From positions 1 through 59,333 of the forward strand of contig JAGAPD010000007.1 in assembly GCA_017623435.1 (NCBI GenBank): DNA of 59,333 nt. The letters run 5' to 3'. A program made the translations under genes and the position numbers. Source of the stretch: Clostridia bacterium. GTDB lineage: Bacteria; Bacillota; Clostridia; Christensenellales; Pumilibacteraceae. Each line of letters starts with the position of its first letter. The first letter of the stretch is position 1. This document shows positions 53,925 to 59,333 of this stretch, in pieces. The notes beneath the pieces were generated by a model. It was not told the origin of the DNA. It searched no databases and was given only the letters and a program-made list of their open reading frames with translations.

Positions 53925-54419
53925 ATGAAATTTACAGGAAACGCAATTAAGTACGGTGACAACGTTGATACCGACGTAATAATCCCGGCAAGATATCTTA
54001 ACACTATCGACAAAAAAGAGCTTGCGTCACATTGTATGGAAGATATCGACAAGGATTTTGTGAAAAAGGTCCAAGTGGGCGATATTATGATAGCAGGCTA
54101 TAACTTCGGTTGTGGCTCGTCGCGTGAGCACGCGCCTATTGCTATTAAGGAAAGCGGAATTTCGCTCGTTATTGCAAAAAGCTTTGCGCGCATTTTCTAC
54201 CGCAATTCTATCAATATTGGTCTTGCAATCGTTGAGTGCGAAGAGGCGGCTGACGCTATTGAAAACGGTCATACCGTTACGGCCGACCTTGATAACGGCG
54301 TAATTTACGACGAGACGACGGGCAAGAAATACGAAACGCAACCTTTCCCTGCGTTTATTCAGACCATTATCCAAAACGGTGGACTTGTTGAGTCCATCAA
54401 AAAGGGAGATATTCAATGA
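53925..54419 (+). CDS. leuD: 3-Isopropylmalate dehydratase small subunit
   Basis: 164 residues from the ATG at 53925, preceded by AAGGAGAGAG; an in-frame start further up would overlap leuC. It is the swivelling partner of Leu[12 protein letters not shown] near residue 13 and [12 protein letters not shown] near 60 are the substrate-recognition and loop signatures. Its stop overlaps the leuB start (ATGA), coupling translation. Confidence 0.94.
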   Translation: MKFTGNAIKYGDNVDTDVIIPARYLNTIDKKELASHCMEDIDKDFVKKVQVGDIMIAGYNFGCGSSREHAPIAIKESGISLVIAKSFARIFYRNSINIGLAIVECEEAADAIENGHTVTADLDNGVIYDETTGKKYETQPFPAFIQTIIQNGGLVESIKKGDIQ

Positions 54420-55498
54420 AAACTTACAATATAGCGCTCCTTAAGGGCGACGGAATCGGCCCTGAAATCGTGGACAGCGCGGTGCGCGTCCTTGAATGCG
54501 TGGGCAAAAAACTGAATATTAAATTCAACTTCACCCCCTATCTTATAGGTGGAATAGCCATTGACGAAACGGGCAAGCCCCTTCCTGAAGAAACGGTAGA
54601 GGGATGCTTGGCGTCCGACAGCGTGCTTTTGGGTGCGGTAGGCGGACCGAAGTGGGATACGCTCCCCGGTAATATCCGTCCTGAAAAGGCGCTACTTGGA
54701 ATTCGCTCGGCAATGGGGCTTTTTACCAACCTTCGCCCTGCAAAGCTTTATCCCGCGCTTAAAGGCGAATGTCCGCTCCGCGAGGATATTGTGGCAAACG
54801 GCTTTGACATTATGATCGTGCGCGAGCTAACTGGCGGAATCTATTTTGGCGAGCGCGGATATAGAGAGGGCAAGTACGGCGAGGAGGCTTACGACACCGA
54901 AAGCTATAGCCGTATGGAAATTGAGCGAATCGCAAGAGTAGCGTACGAAACGGCAAGAAAGAGAAATAAAAAGCTTATCAGCATTGACAAGGCTAACGTT
55001 TTGGAAACGTCCAGACTTTGGAGAAAAATCGTTCACGAATTAGCGAGCGAATACCCCGACGTAGAGGTTGCGGATATGCTCGTGGATAACGCCGCAATGC
55101 AGCTCGTGCGCAACCCCTCGCAGTTTGACGTAATCGTAACGAGCAATATGTTTGGCGACATTCTTTCCGACGAGGCGTCGCAAATTACGGGCTCTATCGG
55201 AATGCTCCCGTCCGCGTCGCTTTCTGACAACACTCGCGGTCTTTACGAGCCTATACACGGCTCTGCACCCGATATTGCAGGTCAAAACAAGGCTAATCCA
55301 ATTGCAACCATTCTTTCCGGGGCAATGATGATGCTTTACTCATTCAACGAAGTAGAGGCGTCCGACCTTATCGTAAACGCGGTTGACAAAGTGCTTGAAA
55401 AGGGCTACCGCACGGCTGATTTGGCACACGGCGCGCCCGCGCTTACGACTAGCGAAATTACTGATAAAATCATAGAGGCTATTGCGAATAATGATTGA
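54416..55498 (+). CDS. leuB: 3-Isopropylmalate dehydrogenase
   Basis: 360 residues. It oxidises and decarboxylates 3-isopropylmalate to 2-ketoisocaproate with [11 protein letters not shown] near residue 12, [13 protein letters not shown] near 135, the catalytic Lys in SIDKANVL, and [13 protein letters not shown] with metal-binding aspartates support the call. [14 protein letters not shown] near 285 is the cofactor segment. It overlaps leuD by four bases and the next ATPase gene by eight. Confidence 0.95.
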   Translation: MKTYNIALLKGDGIGPEIVDSAVRVLECVGKKLNIKFNFTPYLIGGIAIDETGKPLPEETVEGCLASDSVLLGAVGGPKWDTLPGNIRPEKALLGIRSAMGLFTNLRPAKLYPALKGECPLREDIVANGFDIMIVRELTGGIYFGERGYREGKYGEEAYDTESYSRMEIERIARVAYETARKRNKKLISIDKANVLETSRLWRKIVHELASEYPDVEVADMLVDNAAMQLVRNPSQFDVIVTSNMFGDILSDEASQITGSIGMLPSASLSDNTRGLYEPIHGSAPDIAGQNKANPIATILSGAMMMLYSFNEVEASDLIVNAVDKVLEKGYRTADLAHGAPALTTSEITDKIIEAIANND

Positions 55499-56672
55499 AA
55501 AGTTTAAAAATTTATATACTAGACTTTGTCTTGTTAGCGTGTTTCGTGGAGCGCTTACGCACGCGCCCTTTACGCACCTTATCGACTACTTTAAGTCAAC
55601 GACGATAGAAGAGAAAATGAACGCTTACGCTAAAATGATAAACGGCGTTTACGAGCAAGGACGTTCGTTTACCGACTTTGTTGAAAAGGTAGTTTTTGAG
55701 GACGAAAACGCGTTTATCAAGGCGCACGCAAACGCGCAAAAGCCACACGAGCATTTGCTTGTTTCCGCTCAAAACGAACTGCGTTTGTTTGAAGAAATCG
55801 GTGCGCTTACGCCCGAAGATTTTGCTCAAGATATGAAAACGGATGGGTACGTACTGCCCCGTTTTGATAGCGAAAGACGAGATTTCGTTAGCGCGTACGA
55901 CGAAAGACTTAACGAAATCAGTAAGTACGGCTACGGAATTTTCACGTCCTATACTATGTTCCGTCTTTCCGACGACAGTCGTATTGAGCCTATCGTCAGC
56001 GCGGACAAAATCGCAATGGATTCCTTTATCGGCTACGAGGAAGAAAGAGGAAAAGTGGTTGCAAATACGCAGGCGTTTATTAGCGGAAGACCTGCTGCAA
56101 ACGTCCTTCTTTGCGGAGACGCTGGCACGGGAAAATCGAGTACCGTTAAGGCAGTTGCCAACGCGTTTTTTGATAAGGGCGTGAGATTGATTGAACTAAG
56201 AAAAGATCAACTACATTACCTTCCCTTCGTAATGGGTAAAATCAGCGGTAATCCGCTCAAATTTATTATCTTTATCGACGATCTTTCCTTTAACCAGAAC
56301 GACGATAATTTCAGTATGCTCAAAGCGGCGCTTGAAGGCTCGGCGAGTGCAAAAGCGGACAACGCCGTTATTTACGCGACGAGTAATCGCCGCCACATTA
56401 TTAAGGAAAGCTTTGGCGACAGAACGGGCGACGACGTGCACGTAAACGACACGCTTCAGGAAACGTTATCCCTTTCCGAGCGTTTCGGTCTTACCGTGCT
56501 TTTCCAAAAGCCCAACAAAAAGCTTTATCTTGATATCGTCCACGCGCTCGCGCAAAAGCATAAAATTGAAATAAGCGAAAGCGAACTTGATATCAAAGCA
56601 GAGGCGTTCGCGCTCAAAAAGGGCAATCGCTCGGCAAGATGCGCTGAACAGTTTATCGACAGTTTACTTTAA
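55491..56672 (+). CDS. DUF815-family AAA+ ATPase
   Basis: 393 residues from the ATG at 55491, inside the leuB end (eight-base overlap); an upstream TTG is less likely. Walker A is GDAGTGKSS with K215. Walker B is IIFIDDLSF, followed by ATSNRRHI (sensor 1) and RFGLTVLF. This is the layout of the DUF815 ATPase family, whose role is unknown. The N-terminal ~200 residues are helical. It has no evident link to amino acid synthesis except that translation is coupled to leuB, so it is expressed with the operon. Confidence 0.85.
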   Translation: MIEKFKNLYTRLCLVSVFRGALTHAPFTHLIDYFKSTTIEEKMNAYAKMINGVYEQGRSFTDFVEKVVFEDENAFIKAHANAQKPHEHLLVSAQNELRLFEEIGALTPEDFAQDMKTDGYVLPRFDSERRDFVSAYDERLNEISKYGYGIFTSYTMFRLSDDSRIEPIVSADKIAMDSFIGYEEERGKVVANTQAFISGRPAANVLLCGDAGTGKSSTVKAVANAFFDKGVRLIELRKDQLHYLPFVMGKISGNPLKFIIFIDDLSFNQNDDNFSMLKAALEGSASAKADNAVIYATSNRRHIIKESFGDRTGDDVHVNDTLQETLSLSERFGLTVLFQKPNKKLYLDIVHALAQKHKIEISESELDIKAEAFALKKGNRSARCAEQFIDSLL

Positions 56673-56689
56673 CAAAGGAGTGGAAAACT

Positions 56690-57169
56690 ATGGGATTATT
56701 AGATTTATTTAAGAAAAGTGCAACGACCGACGAGGCGTTTAAGTTATTTAACGACGTGGCGCAAAAGTGTAATCACACCGGCTATCCTACGGTCAAAACG
56801 GGCACGAACTTTTACGTTTCGCCCTACAACACGCTCAATAGTGACGTTTGTAGTTACGACTTAAAGTTCGTAAACAAGTTCAAAATGAGTATGACCTACC
56901 GCTATAGCAAGAAGGACAAAACCTTCAGCTTGACCGTTTGGTTTTACGATCTGGCAATCACGGACAAGATTGAACAGCAAGCACTTATCAAAACTTTCCC
57001 TGATTTTAAAATCGGAATTATGCCCAGCGCACTTACCGTCAACGTTTTAAGTAAGCCTTGCAAAACTTACGAAGAACTTAGTAAGTATGTGACGGAGGCG
57101 AGAAACGCTTGGAACAACAGCGGATTTTACGAGCTGGTTAAAAAGGAATTTAACCCCACGCAAAAATAA
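56690..57169 (+). CDS. Conserved-looking protein of unknown function
   Basis: 159 residues, preceded by AAAGGAG. It starts MGLLDLFKK, a form seen in many small cytoplasmic proteins, and has no signal peptide or membrane segment. The middle part alternates beta strands (MTYRYSKKDKTFSLTVWFYD), and the C-terminus is helical. I recognise no domain. It lies 17 bases behind the DUF815 ATPase gene and 24 bases ahead of ilvA, so it is part of the operon; it could be a partner of the ATPase. Confidence 0.65.
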   Translation: MGLLDLFKKSATTDEAFKLFNDVAQKCNHTGYPTVKTGTNFYVSPYNTLNSDVCSYDLKFVNKFKMSMTYRYSKKDKTFSLTVWFYDLAITDKIEQQALIKTFPDFKIGIMPSALTVNVLSKPCKTYEELSKYVTEARNAWNNSGFYELVKKEFNPTQK

Positions 57170-57193
57170 TTTAGCAAATACAAGGTGAAAAAT

Positions 57194-58387
57194 ATGCTTA
57201 CTATCGACAACGTTTACAGGGCAAGTCACGCCCTTAAAAACGTAATCAGAAAAACGGACGTTATCTACGCGCCCAAGCTTAATCCGGGCGTGGATCTTTA
57301 CTTAAAAACGGAAAACCTGCAAATTACGGGCTCGTTCAAGGTGCGTGGCGCGTATTACAAAATGACCAAACTCAGCGACGAGGAAAAGGCGAGGGGCGTA
57401 GTTGCTTGCTCGGCAGGAAATCACGCGCAGGGCGTTGCGCTTGCCGCGCAAAAGAACGGTATAAAATCGGTAATCTGCTTGCCCGACGGCGCACCTATTT
57501 CCAAGGTTGAGGCTACGAAAAGCTACGGCGCAGAGGTGTGTTTGGTTGAGGGCGTTTACGACGACGCCTACGCTCACGCGCTCCGACTTCGCGACGAGAA
57601 GGGCTACACCTTCATTCATCCCTTTAACGACGAGGACGTCATCGCAGGTCAGGGCACTATTGCGCTTGAGCTCGTTGATCAGATTCCCGACGTGGACGCG
57701 GTAATCGTTCCTATCGGTGGCGGTGGACTTATTTCGGGTATCGCTTACACTATCAAAACGGTCAACCCCAAGGTAAAGGTGTACGGAGTTCAGGCGTCGG
57801 GCGCGCCTTCTATGGCTAACTCGCTCAAAAACGGACACCTTGAGGAGCTTTCTTCCGTGTCTACTATTGCCGACGGTATCGCAGTTAAAAAACCGGGTGA
57901 TCTTACTTACGATATTTGCAGTAAATACGTCGACGAAATCGTGACGGTCACGGACGACGAAATTTCCGCGGCAATTTTGGCGCTTATGGAAAAACATAAG
58001 CTCGTTACCGAGGGCGCAGGCGCAGTAGCGGTTGCGGCGGCAATGTTCAACAAGGTGAATATCAAGGGTAAAAAAGTCGCTTGTATCCTCTCGGGCGGTA
58101 ATATCGACGTTACTATCCTTTCGCGCGTAATCAAGCGCGGTCTTTTGATGTCGGGCAGAAGCTGTCAGCTCACTATCGAGCTTATGGACAAGCCCGGTCA
58201 GCTCAAAAACGTTTCGTGCATCATAGCAGATCTTGGCGGAAACGTAACCTCCGTTCATCACGAGCGTGCTAACGAAGGCTCGGACGTAAACGGATGCTAT
58301 CTTAGAATAATACTTGAAACGAGAAACTTCGAGCATATCAACGAAATTAAAAAAGCCCTTACGGACTACGGTTTTAAACTTATTTAA
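57194..58387 (+). CDS. ilvA: Threonine ammonia-lyase (threonine dehydratase), ACT-domain form
   Basis: 397 residues from the ATG at 57194, with AAGGTG just upstream; a GTG three codons earlier is possible but would use up that ribosome site. It deaminates threonine to 2-ketobutyrate through a reactive enamine. The pyridoxal phosphate lysine is K49 in GSFKVRGA; the phosphate loop GGGGL lies near residue 180. A C-terminal ACT-like domain (about 320-397, with TIELMDKPGQLKNV) resembles the ~400-residue class. It supplies isoleucine synthesis by the upstream ilv genes. RidA follows 12 bases later. Confidence 0.92.
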   Translation: MLTIDNVYRASHALKNVIRKTDVIYAPKLNPGVDLYLKTENLQITGSFKVRGAYYKMTKLSDEEKARGVVACSAGNHAQGVALAAQKNGIKSVICLPDGAPISKVEATKSYGAEVCLVEGVYDDAYAHALRLRDEKGYTFIHPFNDEDVIAGQGTIALELVDQIPDVDAVIVPIGGGGLISGIAYTIKTVNPKVKVYGVQASGAPSMANSLKNGHLEELSSVSTIADGIAVKKPGDLTYDICSKYVDEIVTVTDDEISAAILALMEKHKLVTEGAGAVAVAAAMFNKVNIKGKKVACILSGGNIDVTILSRVIKRGLLMSGRSCQLTIELMDKPGQLKNVSCIIADLGGNVTSVHHERANEGSDVNGCYLRIILETRNFEHINEIKKALTDYGFKLI

Positions 58388-58399
58388 GGAGCAAAAATT

Positions 58400-58786
58400 A
58401 TGGCTAACGAACTCAAAAAAGTAAGCACCTCGTCTGCGCCTGCGGCAATCGGACCTTATTCGCAGGCGATTATCTACGGAAATATTGTTTTTACCTCGGG
58501 GCAAATTCCCATCAATCCCGCTACTGGAAATATTGAAAACACCACGATAGAGGAGCAAACCGAACAAGTTATGAAAAACTTGGGCGCGGTATTAGCTGAG
58601 GCTGGATCGAGCTTTGATAAAGCAATCAAAACGACTTGTTTTTTGGCAAACATCAGCGACTTTACCGCTTTTAACGGCGTGTACGCAAAGTATTTTACCT
58701 CAAAGCCTGCGCGTAGCTGCGTTGCGGTAAAAGATTTACCTAAAAACGCGCTCGTAGAAGTGGAAGTTATCGCGACCGTTGACTAA
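58400..58786 (+). CDS. ridA: RidA-family enamine/imine deaminase
   Basis: 128 residues, the normal RidA length. It hydrolyses the reactive enamine/imine products of pyridoxal enzymes such as threonine dehydratase. Signature segments are AIGPYSQAI, FTSGQIPINP, the active-site arginine in ARSCVAVKDLP and VEVEVIATV. Its place directly behind ilvA supports this role. The ribosome site is AAGGAGC, and its stop codon overlaps the next start (TAATG). Confidence 0.95.
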   Translation: MANELKKVSTSSAPAAIGPYSQAIIYGNIVFTSGQIPINPATGNIENTTIEEQTEQVMKNLGAVLAEAGSSFDKAIKTTCFLANISDFTAFNGVYAKYFTSKPARSCVAVKDLPKNALVEVEVIATVD

Positions 58787-59322
58787 TGAAGGTAGTACGT
58801 TTTGTCGTTAAAATACTGTCTTACCTGCTTATTGCGGTGTTTGCAGTCATAACAATTTACAACGTCGTGTCCTTTTTTAAGCGTCAATCGGGCGAACAAG
58901 TTCCCCTGATTTTTGGCGTGGGAATGGCGGTAATTATTTCGGGCAGTATGTCGCCCACCATTGAGGTAAACGATCTGGTCGTTATCTACGCGCAGGACGA
59001 ATACGAAGTGGGGGATATCATCACTTACGAAGGCGCGACCAAGTCGGTCACGCACCGCGTTATTAGCAAAAGAGTGGACGAGAGCACGGGCGAGATTTAT
59101 TATGAAACGAAGGGTGATAATCCCATTAACGCCTCGGACGGTGAAATCCACGAAAGCAAAATCATAGGAAAAGTCGTTTTGACCGTGCCAAAGTTTGGTT
59201 ACGTGCAGGAATTTATCCAAAAGCCTATGGGAATGCTTACCGTGTTTATAGGCGGTGGAATTCTGATAATTTTGACCGAATTTTTAACCCGCAAAAAAGA
59301 TAACGAAGAAGAGGAAGAATAA
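58786..59322 (+). CDS. sipW: Signal peptidase I, SipW (ER) type
   Basis: 178 residues. An N-terminal membrane helix (about 8-30), a catalytic extracytoplasmic domain and a C-terminal helix (about 149-167) with a charged tail form the ER-type layout. The nucleophile is S54 in SGSMSPTI; H90 in VTHRV replaces the lysine of ordinary bacterial enzymes, as in SipW. It cleaves signal peptides of selected exported proteins, often those of matrix or spore layers. Start overlaps the ridA stop. Its natural substrate is not encoded in the window, though downstream genes are outside. Confidence 0.85.
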   Translation: MKVVRFVVKILSYLLIAVFAVITIYNVVSFFKRQSGEQVPLIFGVGMAVIISGSMSPTIEVNDLVVIYAQDEYEVGDIITYEGATKSVTHRVISKRVDESTGEIYYETKGDNPINASDGEIHESKIIGKVVLTVPKFGYVQEFIQKPMGMLTVFIGGGILIILTEFLTRKKDNEEEEE

Positions 59323-59333
59323 ACAAAATATAA

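Noticed and set aside
57302..58567. 421-codon open frame on the minus strand opposite ilvA and ridA
   Set aside because: ilvA and ridA are unmistakable on the + strand; the antisense frame has an Arg/Val/Phe-rich shadow composition.

Overview
The window looks like chromosomal DNA of a Gram-positive, anaerobe-like Bacillota, most likely a Clostridia or Christensenellales-type gut bacterium. Evidence: many lipobox signal peptides, strong GGAGG-type ribosome sites, sigma-A promoters with 16-18 bp spacers, a T-box leader, a SipW-type signal peptidase, meso-diaminopimelate dehydrogenase and many BspA-type leucine-rich surface proteins. TAA is the stop codon of nearly every gene; TGA occurs mainly where genes overlap, and TAG is very rare. 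No tRNA, rRNA, CRISPR array, phage gene or autonomous transposase was seen. The taxon is inferred from these traits only.

Region 1 (1-28125, all + strand) is a cell-surface block. It begins with the end of a MoxR AAA+ ATPase, followed by two membrane von Willebrand A (vWA) proteins of the BatA type and a BspA-repeat lipoprotein. After a good promoter comes a large Ig-like/helical lipoprotein. Next is a 2470-residue membrane-anchored subtilisin-like protease fused to a BspA LRR array, a repeat-bearing lipoprotein, and a complete oligopeptide-type ABC importer: an enlarged binding protein, two permeases, two ATPases, and a small coupled membrane protein. The obvious reading is capture and cleavage of protein outside the cell followed by peptide import. 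The importer has three oddities: a ~345 bp mosaic block in the second permease, an insertion in the first ATPase, and an in-frame TAG near that ATPase's end.

Region 2 (28170-45118) is a patchwork of short units on both strands. It holds an SGNH hydrolase with an EEP-family phosphodiesterase, diaminopimelate dehydrogenase, asparaginase, two tandem BspA lipoprotein paralogues, a GH78 rhamnosidase, an AT-rich orphan lipoprotein, and a serine hydrolase with an AraC regulator. Divergent to these are a ROK kinase-SIS isomerase fusion and a GH2 beta-mannosidase-like enzyme. Several terminators share one near-identical palindromic design. A 513 bp gap (30008-30520) is packed with hairpins and may encode a structured RNA.

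Region 3 (45279-59322, + strand) is a branched-chain amino acid locus behind a T-box leader: leuA, ilvB, ilvN, ilvC, ilvD, leuC, leuD, leuB, then a DUF815 ATPase, an unknown gene, ilvA, ridA and sipW. ilvB carries a frameshift that looks like a 17 bp deletion between two short direct repeats. A MITE-like palindromic element sits between ilvC and ilvD. Together the set could make leucine and valine from pyruvate and isoleucine from threonine, provided ilvB is intact in the living cell.
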